Shown: positions 7,301-15,261 of the stretch, piece by piece
Layout of the letters: each line of letters starts with the position of its first letter
Position numbering within the stretch: the first letter of the stretch is position 1
Assembly (NCBI GenBank): GCA_016929135.1
Contig: JAFGJK010000030.1
Coordinates: forward strand, 22,729 to 86,728
DNA length: 64,000 nucleotides
Reading direction: 5' to 3'
From: Spirochaetota bacterium
Lineage (GTDB): Bacteria > Spirochaetota > UBA4802 > UBA5550
The notes under the pieces: generated by a model
The model's database searches: none
What the model was told of the DNA's origin: nothing
The model's input: only the letters and a program-made list of their open reading frames with translations
Program-made: the position numbers and the translations under genes

Positions 7301-10225
7301 ATGATAGTCGGTCCGCTGAAGAGCGGCGCGACGAAGCTGACGGCCCCGGGGGAGCGCCTGCTGGATTACCGAAGGGAGAACAAGGCATCACTGCAGAGAC
7401 TGGCGCTGAAGGCCCCCCCGGGCATGGCCCCGGAACCCCTCCCCCCCTTCTTTACCCGGATGATCCAGGAGCGACTGTCGGTGCTGGAGCAGAGAAACAC
7501 GGTGGAGCCCCTCTTCTCACCCGTCATGACCGCCGCGGCATACCGGATCACCCCCAGGGGGGACGGCGGCGGGTCCTTTTTGATCGCCTACTGCCACGCC
7601 TGTTACGAGGAGGGGGGGGGGCGCTACGACGACCTGCGCTGGGCCCTCGGCGACGGCACGTGGCCGCTGGCGCTGCACCGGAGGGCGGACGAGCGCTGCT
7701 GGCTGGAGCTCGTGACCAGCGGCATCACCCTCACCTGCGACGACTGCGCGGAGCAGGCCGGGGGGTACGTCACCCTGCGGCAGATGCGGGGCGCCTTTGC
7801 CAGTGCCTTCGACGGTATGGGTTCCGGCCGCAACATCAGGGGGATCGTATCGATCACGATGCAGAACCCCGCCGGCAGGGACATGCGGCACCGTCCGCTG
7901 CTGGTCTACCCTGCAGGCGAATCGGTCTCGGTGGAATTCATGCAGGACAGCGACAGGGAGAATCCCTACTGCATCGACGGCAAACCGAACATCGTCAACC
8001 AGCGCCTCTTCAGGATGCGGAAGTGGCCCATCGAGATATGGGCCTCCCAGTGCTTCGACGACGGGAGCATGCAGGAGCTGCAGGTCCGCATGATAGACTC
8101 GGAGCGGGAGCAGCTGGGACTGGACGCCAGGCCGGCGGTCCGCCCCGTCGGCGCCAGAATCTTCCGCGGCACCATCGGCGGTAGCGACGCCCTCTTTTAC
8201 ATGAAGGATTCCCGCATCAGCGGCGGCTCCACCGGCAATTGGGAAGGCCTGAAATACGCCGCCGCCTGCTACCTGGCGTACCTGAGGGACTGGCCGCTCT
8301 ACGTGTGGAACGACAGCGCCGGCGCCAACATAATGGAGGGGGTCGTCTCCCTGAACCGGGGCGCCCAGGGATTCATGATGAACTCGCTGCTCACCTCCCG
8401 GCCGGACGCGGGGTCCTTCCGCCGCTTCCTCGAGCAGAACGGGGACCCCTTCCTGATGAAGGTCTTCCGCGCCCTGGACCTGGACTTCCGGCTGGAGGTC
8501 CCGGCGGCAGCCCGCCGTCGTTTCCAGCTTATCGCGGTGGGGATCGGACCGTCCGCGGGCCTCGACGTGTACGGGTCGAGCCAGGCCTCGATACAGGTCA
8601 TGCTCGACTCGGAACAGACCTACCGGGTGCTCACCGGCTCCAGCGTCATACGGACGGTGATCGGCGAGGACATCTCGAACTACGACATCGGCGGCGCCAA
8701 AATCCTGGGGAAGTGGACCGGCATCGTCGACATTGTCGCCAGGGACAAGCTCCAGCTCATCAGCGTGATACAGCGCCTGCACGACCTCTTCACCATGGAA
8801 TCCCCGCTGGCAGCCATACGCAGGAGGCAAACGGTCCGGCGGGGAGGACAGACCGGGACCGCCGGAGTAATACAGTTCAGCGAGTCCCTGATACGGGAAC
8901 ACACCGACGACGGCGTCTTTCTCCCCTTCAAGGAGGACTATTACGCATCCAGCGCCTGCATCGGCGGCTTCGCGAAGATGGGCGGGCGGCGGGTCCTCAT
9001 CCTGGGGGCCAGGACGGACCGCGGCCTGAAGTCCCCGGCATCCATCATCAAGGCCAGGGAGCTCCTGCGGACCGCCCACAGGACCGCGTGCCACCAGATC
9101 CTCATATTCGGAAAGCGATGGATCCAGCGGCCAGACTACCACGAGAGCGCCAGCGTGCGGCCCCACATTGATCTCATGGACACCATGCGGAAAAAAGCCG
9201 GCATCCGCCTGCATGTGGTCACCGACCCGGAGGGGCTCGAATCCGTCGAAATCAACAGCACCGCCGACGCCGTCATCTACGTGAGGACCGAGGGGGAGAC
9301 ACACGGGAGAATCGCCTTTACCGAGAAAAACGCGGTCTTCCACGTCGCCACGAGAAGTGAGGCATTCAACCTCTCACTCGCCCTGCTGCGGCTCATGGAC
9401 CCCATGGGACCCGCGCCGGGCGACGAGATCCGCCCCGGCGGGACGCCCCGCATCCCCGGCGACCACGGGACCCCCTACGACATCCTGGAATCGGTAATCC
9501 TCCCCGTCTTTGACGCAGAGAGCTTCCTTGAATTCTACCGCGACATGAACAATCCCCTTTCGGGTCCGCACCTCATCACCGGCCTTGCCCGCCTCGACGG
9601 CGCCACTGTTGGCGTCATCGCCGACCAGCCCCTGCTCAAGGGGGGCGGGGCGGACGCCATGGGAACGGAGAAATTCAGGATCTTCACTGATTTCTGCAAC
9701 AGCAACGGGATACCGCTGGTGATCCTCTCCAATTCCTCCGGCTTCGTCCCCGGCTCGTCGCAGGAGCGCCAGAGGATACAGGCCATCGGGGCGGAATCGC
9801 TGGACGTCAACATAGCGGGGCGTATACCGGTGGTGAGCGTGGTGCTGAACCAGAACTACGGCGGCCGCCTCATTCACGCCTTCAACAGGTTCCTGCGGCC
9901 CGGAATCGTCTACCTTGCGCTGGAGCAGGCGGTGCTGGCGGTGATCGGGGTCGAGGCCGCCTTCGACCTTCTCTACGGGACGAAGTACGAGCGGCTGATC
10001 AACGAAGGGAGACAGGACGAGGCGGCGGCGCTGAAATCGGAGTTTTCCAGCGGGTATCTCGACAAGGCGCGCTCCACGAACGACGCGCTGCGCACCGGCC
10101 TCATCGACTGGACGATCCCTGACATCCGCGACCTCAGGGAAAACCTCATACGCGGACTCAGCCTTGCGATCCAGCGCTGCCAAGAGGCCTTTGGCAAGAT
10201 CCGCGGCGGTACCGGCCGGGAGTGA
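4370..10225 (+). CDS. Single-chain multidomain acetyl-/acyl-CoA carboxylase (BC-BCCP-CT)
   Basis: This 1951-residue protein carries all parts of a biotin-dependent acyl-CoA carboxylase in one chain, in the order of eukaryotic ACC. The biotin carboxylase domain starts near residue 45 (KVLVANRGEIA) with the ATP-grasp glycine loop (SGGGGKGM) near 204-212 and runs to about 510. A biotinyl domain has the SSMKME motif with the biotinylated Lys688. A helical central region (about 760-1050) follows, then the carboxyltransferase: beta-like half from about 1060 to 1480 (WNDSAGANIMEG, SNYDIGGAKI) and alpha-like half from about 1650 to 1930 (QNYGGRLIHAF). It would carboxylate acetyl-CoA or a longer acyl-CoA for fatty acid synthesis; the substrate cannot be read from the sequence. 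Most bacteria use separate AccA-D subunits. An unusual four-cysteine element (C1075, C1078, C1123, C1126) sits at the start of the carboxyltransferase. A G10 run (7612-7621) keeps frame. Confidence 0.9.
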   Translation: MDTATLEKLIAASLERLRRINPSVAGRPAEGLSPPRRTRGHRLRKVLVANRGEIAKRFFLALHEEGIPSVAVVTDPDRGQSWYEFADEVVFIGEHHRYSSIETVIAAARLIGANAIYSGYGFLSENPEFVEAINASSKAGAPLVFIGPNHRTMRTLGNKVRARELARQHDIPLFDSSGILTPAEMDRAEEEARRIGYPVMVKPVSGGGGKGMYPVSGEEGLTWAVQSCARIGRDLYGSDLFYIEKFIEQPVHIEVQVFNGHAIGIRKCAVQRRNQKIIEESGHSFLQEAESLPLMAAAETMARISGYCRGGGAGTVEFLFDATTGRFGFLEMNTRLQVEYAVTDQSLGIDLAKWQILYFDGREREIIGLEALKRGEVDRDHSIECRIYAEEPENDYLPSPGTIVEMDLPTFNGIRCDFGFGEGDTILPMYDPLVGKIIAQGATRSEAIIRLERALQELYIKGIKTNISQLLRIVRHRAFLGGDYTNNILLEHADLSFREREAGSCAGGARRIKHIIFGAFAEHVRLIQKSVRDFMIVANIEGYIEAPVLPSVPTGFFTEHRGARCRLDFLQVSMDRFYAYVDSVFSGTILIVSINDRSDDLLLQYGNSSYRIRINRHGPLVDLRMKDEKNKIDYFRLRVEPEGSAGGGDIATVLSPFQGTFVSFCSDRLKPGALVRRGEPLVVLSSMKMESVISAPEDGEIISLIEEGDASRLILTTTRDGRVIGRSVQEGELLVTIRTRGAGKARASAIPRKKHATDRRGGRTLPEQLMREDCEAWASKNPGAHLEDLMMLLASASQGFIRDQRIIDMLKRILKRIPAEGMRRRVPERTQDALDRLILQFTCVKRVFSPVLSESGLTYQEELNLHVERRRDLKLSPSFEEVMDILRNAYGLSHWSGRPEVKKMFSQFHLFLLRLSHQFCMEHTDLIQKSVQMLSLVPRPLEGTRRTLAMLLEQEQAERDDTLLKFIKRTFAEKLQGMIVGPLKSGATKLTAPGERLLDYRRENKASLQRLALKAPPGMAPEPLPPFFTRMIQERLSVLEQRNTVEPLFSPVMTAAAYRITPRGDGGGSFLIAYCHACYEEGGGRYDDLRWALGDGTWPLALHRRADERCWLELVTSGITLTCDDCAEQAGGYVTLRQMRGAFASAFDGMGSGRNIRGIVSITMQNPAGRDMRHRPLLVYPAGESVSVEFMQDSDRENPYCIDGKPNIVNQRLFRMRKWPIEIWASQCFDDGSMQELQVRMIDSEREQLGLDARPAVRPVGARIFRGTIGGSDALFYMKDSRISGGSTGNWEGLKYAAACYLAYLRDWPLYVWNDSAGANIMEGVVSLNRGAQGFMMNSLLTSRPDAGSFRRFLEQNGDPFLMKVFRALDLDFRLEVPAAARRRFQLIAVGIGPSAGLDVYGSSQASIQVMLDSEQTYRVLTGSSVIRTVIGEDISNYDIGGAKILGKWTGIVDIVARDKLQLISVIQRLHDLFTMESPLAAIRRRQTVRRGGQTGTAGVIQFSESLIREHTDDGVFLPFKEDYYASSACIGGFAKMGGRRVLILGARTDRGLKSPASIIKARELLRTAHRTACHQILIFGKRWIQRPDYHESASVRPHIDLMDTMRKKAGIRLHVVTDPEGLESVEINSTADAVIYVRTEGETHGRIAFTEKNAVFHVATRSEAFNLSLALLRLMDPMGPAPGDEIRPGGTPRIPGDHGTPYDILESVILPVFDAESFLEFYRDMNNPLSGPHLITGLARLDGATVGVIADQPLLKGGGADAMGTEKFRIFTDFCNSNGIPLVILSNSSGFVPGSSQERQRIQAIGAESLDVNIAGRIPVVSVVLNQNYGGRLIHAFNRFLRPGIVYLALEQAVLAVIGVEAAFDLLYGTKYERLINEGRQDEAAALKSEFSSGYLDKARSTNDALRTGLIDWTIPDIRDLRENLIRGLSLAIQRCQEAFGKIRGGTGRE
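7612..7621. repeat. Homopolymer G10 tract inside the carboxylase gene
   Basis: Ten consecutive G encode part of a Glu-Glu-Gly-Gly-Gly stretch between the first and second CXXC of the carboxyltransferase. The reading frame is intact on both sides, so at this length the tract is read as in-frame, unlike the G10 run in trkA. Confidence 0.9.
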
Positions 10226-10242
10226 ATCAGATCAGAGCGGCT

Positions 10243-10917
10243 TCACAGCTCCTCGACAAAGCGGTAGGAGTCGTTGAACCTGAACATGATGCCGGCGCCC
10301 ACCGCCCAGCCGTACCCCTGCCCCCACATGCCGTCGATGTAGTTCATGTCGCCGGCGAAGAGCCCGTAGCGGAATCCCCCCTCCAGAAGAAACGAGATCA
10401 GGGGGCCGGCATGAATATTGATCCCGGCGGTGACCCCGATAGTTCCGAAGGCCTCCATGTGCCTCCTGTTGCTCATCCCGATCCCAAAGCCGTAGCCGAA
10501 TTCAGGGCCGAGCCAGAGACGAACCAGCTCGTTCCGCCAGGGTGAAAAACCGAATGCATGATACATGGAATACGATGTCATCACGAGTCGCTGCCAGGGA
10601 AACCTGCGCTCGGCACCACCGGCGCCCACGTGGAGGCGATAGTTCACCAGGACATCCCTGGCCACGTCGGAATCGAAGACGATCCCCGAAGCCCAGGACA
10701 TGCCCCGATGGTCCCGTGTCACCCGGCGCTCGGTTATCGGCTCGCTGTAGGTATACCGGATCAAGCTCTCACCGTAGGTCCCGAATGCCCCGAGGCCGAA
10801 GGCCAGCAGGGGCGCCGGAAACAGTGATACTGCCAGGACCATCGGCAGGAGCGCCCGTCCCAGGACCCGCCGCGCCGCGTGAAGAGAGGGAGGTGTCCTG
10901 CCCCACCCTCTAGTCAT
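10243..10917 (-). CDS. Exported outer-membrane beta-barrel-like protein
   Basis: The 224-residue product has an N-terminal signal peptide (hydrophobic core LLPMVLAVSLFPAPLLAF, cleavage near residue 40) and then alternating aromatic, glycine-rich strands (for example the YGFGIGM, AGINIHAG and GAGIMFRF segments), which suggests a small outer-membrane barrel. I do not recognise a named family. The chosen ATG at 10917 has GGAGG about 8 bases upstream and overlaps the stop codon of the preceding gene (10910-10912); an earlier in-frame start at 10989 would lie deep inside that gene and spoil the signal peptide. It is last in a three-gene minus-strand operon and converges on the carboxylase gene with only 17 bases between. 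Confidence 0.75.
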   Translation of the reverse strand: MTRGWGRTPPSLHAARRVLGRALLPMVLAVSLFPAPLLAFGLGAFGTYGESLIRYTYSEPITERRVTRDHRGMSWASGIVFDSDVARDVLVNYRLHVGAGGAERRFPWQRLVMTSYSMYHAFGFSPWRNELVRLWLGPEFGYGFGIGMSNRRHMEAFGTIGVTAGINIHAGPLISFLLEGGFRYGLFAGDMNYIDGMWGQGYGWAVGAGIMFRFNDSYRFVEEL

Positions 10918-11296
10918 CCCCGTCCTCCCCGACAAGAGCCGCAGCCTCCTCCCGGGTGATCTCGCTCCAATCCGGATCCGCGAAATCACCGCCGTCGATG
11001 GTGAAGCTCACGCGGTCGAAGCGCTCCCGGTAATTCTCGAGCTTCGAGCCCCTGTCGGGGCACCGTACGATGAACACGAGTCGCTTAGTGTCGAGGGAAT
11101 AATCTCGACAGATCATCGCAGCCAGCTGCTCCACAAAGGCAGTGATCGAAGTGCCCGGATTCTTATCGTACAGCTCCGTGGCGATCACCGTATGGTGTTT
11201 CTCCCCCTTCACCACCCTGAGACCGCAGAGTGACGGCACATCCCACTCTCCCCTGAATTCGTATATATCGTCGATGAACCGGTCCTGCATATGCAT
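10910..11296 (-). CDS. Hypothetical soluble protein, 128 residues
   Basis: I do not recognise this protein. It is acidic, has no signal peptide or membrane segment, and contains predicted alternating strands and helices (RLVFIVRCPDRGSK, RVSFTIDGGDF). The C-terminus ends in an acidic VGEDGDD tail that overlaps the start of the next gene by 8 bases. Start at 11296 (Met-His-Met) is chosen for the GGTGG just before it; Met3 at 11290 is possible. It lies 18 bases after the radical SAM gene, so the two are probably translated from one message. Confidence 0.7.
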   Translation of the reverse strand: MHMQDRFIDDIYEFRGEWDVPSLCGLRVVKGEKHHTVIATELYDKNPGTSITAFVEQLAAMICRDYSLDTKRLVFIVRCPDRGSKLENYRERFDRVSFTIDGGDFADPDWSEITREEAAALVGEDGDD

Positions 11297-11314
11297 CCAC
11301 CATCCCCGGCGATC

Positions 11315-12577
11315 TCACCGCGCCGTCCGCCCGAAGGTTTTGGCCGCCAGGTCGCGGCGCCGGGGGACGTAGGTGTTATCCGCCTTCTCCCTCTCCACCA
11401 CGCGCCGTATCAGCTTGTACATCTTGTACTGCTGCGGCTCATCCCGGTAGAACTCCTCCCAGGCGAAGCTGAAGAGTTCCTGAAGCCGCTCTGGCGCCAT
11501 GTGCCTCGGCTGAAAGACCACCTCGCCCGCGTTGTACCTGTCCCAGTCGTAGCTGAGTATCCGCTTCTGCTTCCTCAGGTCATCGAAGGCCTTGGTGTGC
11601 GGGAACGGAGTGAGGACGGTGAACTCCGCCAGGTCAAGCTCTATCTCCAGCAGGAAATCGATGAGACGCCTGATGGAGTCCTCGGTGTGGTCGTCGAGCC
11701 CCAGAAGGATGGTCCCCTCAACCGCTATCCCGTGATCGTGGTACCGCTTAATCCTCTGGCGTATGTAATCGGAGGTGTCGAAGACCGCCTGGTAGACGTA
11801 CCAGGCGCCGGCCTGGGCCGCCAGGTCCAGCACCTCCGGCTTGTCCTCGATGGTGTGGCTGCACCATTTCTTCTTGAAGGGTATCATCTCCCGGAAGAGC
11901 TCCATCTCCCAGGCCGTGTCCTGGGCCAGTGAGTTGTCGACGATGAAGAGCCTGTTGTTGTCGATGGTCGCCAGCTCCTCAGCCACGCGATCCATGGGCC
12001 TGGGCCTGAACTCCCTTCCGCCCAGGTATGCCACGGCGCAGGGATAGCAGTTGAAGCGACATCCGCGCGATGCGTGAAAGAGGTCCACCATGCGGATCCC
12101 CTTGTGATAGTAGAGATCCCGCTCGAGGATGCTTCTCCTGGCCGGGCCCACCAGATCCACCGGGGGCCGTGCGGACAGGTAGTTGTACACCTGCTTCAGC
12201 GCCCCGTCCCTGAAATCGGCAAAGACCTCCTCCATCCGCCCCTCGGACTCGCCGAGGAACACCGAGTCGGCGTGCGTCAGGGTCTCCTCTGCGTGGAGCA
12301 TCGTGGCGATGCCGCCGAAGATAACCTTCACCCCCCGGCGGCGGTACTCGTCGGCGATCTCCCATCCCCGTCTCACCTGTACGGTGAGCATCATAGATAT
12401 ACCCACGAAATCCGCACCGTCGTCGAAATCCAGGGTCTGCAGGTTCTCGTCGACGAAGACCACGTCGACGTAGTCCGGAAGCGATGCAGCCATCACCACC
12501 GGCCCGTGGGGGGGCAGGTTGAACTCTGTCTGCCCCTCCAGCTTTTTCCATTTCGGATATATCAGCTTGAATTTCAT
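11315..12577 (-). CDS. B12-binding-type radical SAM protein
   Basis: A 420-residue radical SAM enzyme. The N-terminal third has the Rossmann-like fold of cobalamin-binding radical SAM proteins (VVFVDEN, DFVGISMML, VKVIFGGIATMLHAEE) and the [4Fe-4S] motif CRFNCYPC follows with Cys173, Cys177 and Cys180. The usual B12-binding histidine motif DXHXXG is not visible, so cobalamin binding is uncertain. The C-terminal part (TPFPHTKAFDDL, YDWDRYNAGEVVF) resembles the general family in which many methylases and cyclases sit. The substrate is unknown. It heads a three-gene operon whose last member is a barrel protein. TTGACA on the minus strand (12630-12625) could be its -35 box, but no good -10 follows. 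Confidence 0.85.
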   Translation of the reverse strand: MKFKLIYPKWKKLEGQTEFNLPPHGPVVMAASLPDYVDVVFVDENLQTLDFDDGADFVGISMMLTVQVRRGWEIADEYRRRGVKVIFGGIATMLHAEETLTHADSVFLGESEGRMEEVFADFRDGALKQVYNYLSARPPVDLVGPARRSILERDLYYHKGIRMVDLFHASRGCRFNCYPCAVAYLGGREFRPRPMDRVAEELATIDNNRLFIVDNSLAQDTAWEMELFREMIPFKKKWCSHTIEDKPEVLDLAAQAGAWYVYQAVFDTSDYIRQRIKRYHDHGIAVEGTILLGLDDHTEDSIRRLIDFLLEIELDLAEFTVLTPFPHTKAFDDLRKQKRILSYDWDRYNAGEVVFQPRHMAPERLQELFSFAWEEFYRDEPQQYKMYKLIRRVVEREKADNTYVPRRRDLAAKTFGRTAR

Positions 12578-12808
12578 ATCCTCCCTCTGACAGGCCCACC
12601 AGCATGCCCGGGACGGAAAAATCGTGTCAATAACTTTTACCGGTTCCGCCGGGGTGCTGCTTCGACAGGACCAAACCGTACCGCATCCGAGGGGAGGCTC
12701 CTCCCGCAGGGCGCTGGCTCTCCGGCGCGGATTCTATTAATAAAAGACCTTATCGGTACCCGCGCCACCGTCCTCATCACGGAAGGGCACAAGACGGGGC
12801 AAGGCGAA

Positions 12809-13129
12809 TCACGCCGCAGGACCGACGATCATGTCCCGTATCATCGGAAATCCCCGGGACTTTTCCGCGAGTCTTCCGTGCTCATCGCTGAAGGAGAGGG
12901 ATATCTTTTTGTACGCGGCCAGATTCTTCGTGAAGAGCTGGGCGATGGAGAGCGTGGTGTTCTTGTCGATGGTGCATCGGTCGTCGATGTTGAAGAGGAT
13001 CTCGTCGTTGAAGCTGAAGCGTCTCCCCTCGGCGATTCCCTTCTGTATCACCGCGGCGATCTTTCTCGTCACCTCCAGCTCGGTGCCGCTGGTCCACGAG
13101 CCGATCAGGTAGAACTGGCGCTCCCTCAT
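12809..13129 (-). CDS. Hypothetical protein, probably the C-terminal half of a frameshifted gene
   Basis: The frame encodes 106 residues from the ATG at 13129 (MRERQFYLIGSW to IRDMIVGPAA) with a mix of strands and helices and no membrane segment. I do not recognise the family. Coding character does not begin at this ATG: the same frame reads RIVYRIDADI, then DIVPASSDEYAG, upstream to about 13210, with strong GC bias at third positions, and no start codon lies there. The upstream gene ends at 13197 in a different frame. The simplest reading is one gene of about 350 codons broken by an indel near 13200-13230. Confidence 0.6.
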   Translation of the reverse strand: MRERQFYLIGSWTSGTELEVTRKIAAVIQKGIAEGRRFSFNDEILFNIDDRCTIDKNTTLSIAQLFTKNLAAYKKISLSFSDEHGRLAEKSRGFPMIRDMIVGPAA

Positions 13130-13196
13130 CCCGGCATATTCGTCCGACGACGCGGGGACGATGTCGCCGTCATCGTATACGATATCGGCATCGATC

Positions 13197-13877
13197 CTAT
13201 ATACGATCCTGGCCGGCGTCTCGGCAGTCCTCCCCGGCTGCCGGCGCTTCAGACGCCGATGTCCCGGCTTCGCCTCCGGCCCGCCACACCGTCGCCCCCT
13301 TCACGAAGGCGTCGACGAATTCGGTGACGGCGTCGGAGGCCACCTCGGAATCGAAGAGCTTTATATAGAAGAGATCGTTGAAGCGATTCCGGTCATTCTT
13401 CAGCTCGTCGATGTAACCGTTTATGGCCGGGTTTTCCGTCATGAGCTGGTCCAGTATCCTGTGAGGGTCCGCCGCCATCCCGTAGCGCTCCCCGAAGGCC
13501 TTCCCCTTCGTGAGGAGGAGAAAGGCGCCGCGGACCTTCCCGAAATCCTTCCCCTTGCTGAAGATGATGTAGGAGATGAGAATCGTCTTCAGAAGCTTGA
13601 TCATGCCGGGATCGTTTTCCTGGGGGAACCCCAAGTCCGCCTGGGCGTCCATGATTACGGCGGCGGGAAATCCTCGCTCCCTGATGTACCGCACCAGCTC
13701 GTTCCGGATGAAGGTGGTCCTCCCTGTGCGGGCGATACCCTTGCGCATGACCGCCAGGGCATGGAGATTGAGATACTCCGACTCTATCTCGAGCCCCTGC
13801 CTGTTCAGTGCGTGCCGTATGGGGGTTGCAATCCTGCTGTTCTCGGAGATGAGGATGACTTTATTCGAGGTATCCAT
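13197..13877 (-). CDS. Hypothetical protein, probably the N-terminal part of a frameshifted gene
   Basis: The 226-residue frame begins with a receiver-like strand (NKVILISENSRIA) and continues as a mixed alpha/beta soluble protein (PAAVIMDAQADLG, MIKLLKTILISYIIFSKGKDFGK). The first 120 residues resemble the topology of response-regulator receivers, but I cannot identify a phosphoacceptor site with confidence. The last 30 residues (Gly, Ala and Glu-rich) look like a linker or out-of-frame tail and end at a TAG at 13197-13199. The frame used by the following fragment is open from 13300 downward, so the two pieces probably form one protein. The divergent neighbour on the plus strand starts at 14038. 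Confidence 0.65.
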   Translation of the reverse strand: MDTSNKVILISENSRIATPIRHALNRQGLEIESEYLNLHALAVMRKGIARTGRTTFIRNELVRYIRERGFPAAVIMDAQADLGFPQENDPGMIKLLKTILISYIIFSKGKDFGKVRGAFLLLTKGKAFGERYGMAADPHRILDQLMTENPAINGYIDELKNDRNRFNDLFYIKLFDSEVASDAVTEFVDAFVKGATVWRAGGEAGTSASEAPAAGEDCRDAGQDRI

Positions 13878-14037
13878 GGCTATGAGACGATTCAGCGCAC
13901 TTTGCCATTAAATCGCAAGTGTTTTTTCCATTTATTCATAACACCGGGTCTCATCCTTCATGGTGGTCGCATCCACTTCGCACTTACCGGGATCACATCC
14001 GCGCGATTCCCCCGGGCAATGGCGCTGCCGGCAGATA

Positions 14038-15171
14038 ATGTTTGACCTGGCCCGGACCGGCTTGATCAATGTCTGCATGCAGTTCAGCTGGACAAACAGG
14101 ACGGAGACGCAGCGGGTTTCGAAGGAGCTCACCTCTGTCTCTATCGAGCTCTCCACCCGATGCAACCTCGATTGCATCTCCTGCCCGAGAAAGGCAGCGG
14201 TGGATTTCCGGCCCGCCCACATGGAGGATGCCGTGTTCCTCCCTCTGCTGGAATCGCTCCGCGCCCTGAAATCGCTGAACCGCATCGTTCTCATCGAGTA
14301 CGGCGAGGCGCTCTGCAATCCCCGGGCAATGGAATACCTGCGGGCCCTGGGCACGCTGGGGGCCGCGGTCACCCTTGTCACCAACGGGCACCTGGTGACC
14401 CCCCAGTGTGCCGATCTCATCGCGGGCGTCCCCCTGGAGGAGGTCGTCTTCTCCTGGGACGACCCTGTCACCTCTTCCTCGTCCCCCCTCCGGGTCGGCG
14501 CCCAGTTGGAACAGCTGGAGCGGGGAATCGGGGAGATCCTGTCGTCCCGGAGAGGGCACGGCACGGGGCGGCCCCTACTCGCGCTCGAGACCGTCGTTCG
14601 CCGGGAGAACGCCGCGCATCTTCGGGGCATCATCGCGCATACGAGAGGCATGGGGATAGAGAAATGGTACGTCTCCAACCTCTTCCCCTACCGGGAGGAC
14701 CATGAAGCGGAGATCATCTACGTCAATCAGGGAAAACCGCTCCCGGATCTGCGCCGCCTACTGAAACGGGAGATGCGGGAGTGTGCAATGACGGTGGCGG
14801 GGCAGGTGGCGGACATCCCGCGGCGCTGCCCCTTCATGGAACGGGGGAGCCTTTTCGTCACCGCGATGGGGGAGGTGGCACCCTGCATGGAGCTCGCCTA
14901 CACTCACCGGGCAGTCTATTTCGGCAATCCCCGCACGCACCACCGGACCATCTACGGCAGTGTCACCGGGAGGGGACTCGCGGAGATATGGGGCCTCGAG
15001 GACTTCAGGCGCTTCAGGGAGTGCTTCCTTTACTGGGACTTCCCCGACTGCTCCACCTGCTACGACCCCCGCAGGTGCTACAACAGGACGGACCTCCGGG
15101 AGGACTGCTACGGGAATCCCACACCCTGCGGCGAATGCCTCTGGGCGAAGAATATCGTCCTCTGCCCCTGA
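14038..15171 (+). CDS. Radical SAM protein with SPASM-like cysteine-rich C-terminus
   Basis: A 377-residue radical SAM enzyme. The cluster motif CNLDCISC (Cys42, Cys46, Cys49 from the chosen start) is followed by EYGEAL, matching the family's GGEP region. The C-terminal 120 residues carry about ten cysteines (from CPFMERG through CYDPRRC to CGECLWAKN) and probably hold one or two auxiliary iron-sulfur clusters, as in SPASM or twitch domains of peptide-modifying and cofactor-building enzymes. No precursor peptide gene is evident nearby. The frame extends upstream to 13960, but that part (rich in Ser, His and Pro) looks non-coding. The Met at 14077 is another candidate start. The stop codon forms the loop of a terminator hairpin. 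Confidence 0.82.
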   Translation: MFDLARTGLINVCMQFSWTNRTETQRVSKELTSVSIELSTRCNLDCISCPRKAAVDFRPAHMEDAVFLPLLESLRALKSLNRIVLIEYGEALCNPRAMEYLRALGTLGAAVTLVTNGHLVTPQCADLIAGVPLEEVVFSWDDPVTSSSSPLRVGAQLEQLERGIGEILSSRRGHGTGRPLLALETVVRRENAAHLRGIIAHTRGMGIEKWYVSNLFPYREDHEAEIIYVNQGKPLPDLRRLLKREMRECAMTVAGQVADIPRRCPFMERGSLFVTAMGEVAPCMELAYTHRAVYFGNPRTHHRTIYGSVTGRGLAEIWGLEDFRRFRECFLYWDFPDCSTCYDPRRCYNRTDLREDCYGNPTPCGECLWAKNIVLCP

Positions 15172-15187
15172 GGGGCTCGTTTTTTTT
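15164..15187 (+). terminator. Intrinsic terminator overlapping the stop codon
   Basis: GCCCC (15164-15168) pairs with GGGGC (15172-15176) around a TGA loop that is the stop codon of the radical SAM gene. After TCG a run of eight T follows (15180-15187). Stem of five GC pairs plus U-tract fits a rho-independent terminator. Confidence 0.6.
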
Positions 15188-15261
15188 ATTGCCTCCACGG
15201 GCGCGGCAGGGCTATCCTGGGAGACATCGCAACGCTCCTGCGGGGAGCGGCCACAGGGCAC

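Noticed and set aside
7517..9343. Long minus-strand frame opposite the carboxylase
   Set aside because: Shadow of the carboxyltransferase coding frame; composition is typical of antisense GC-rich DNA.
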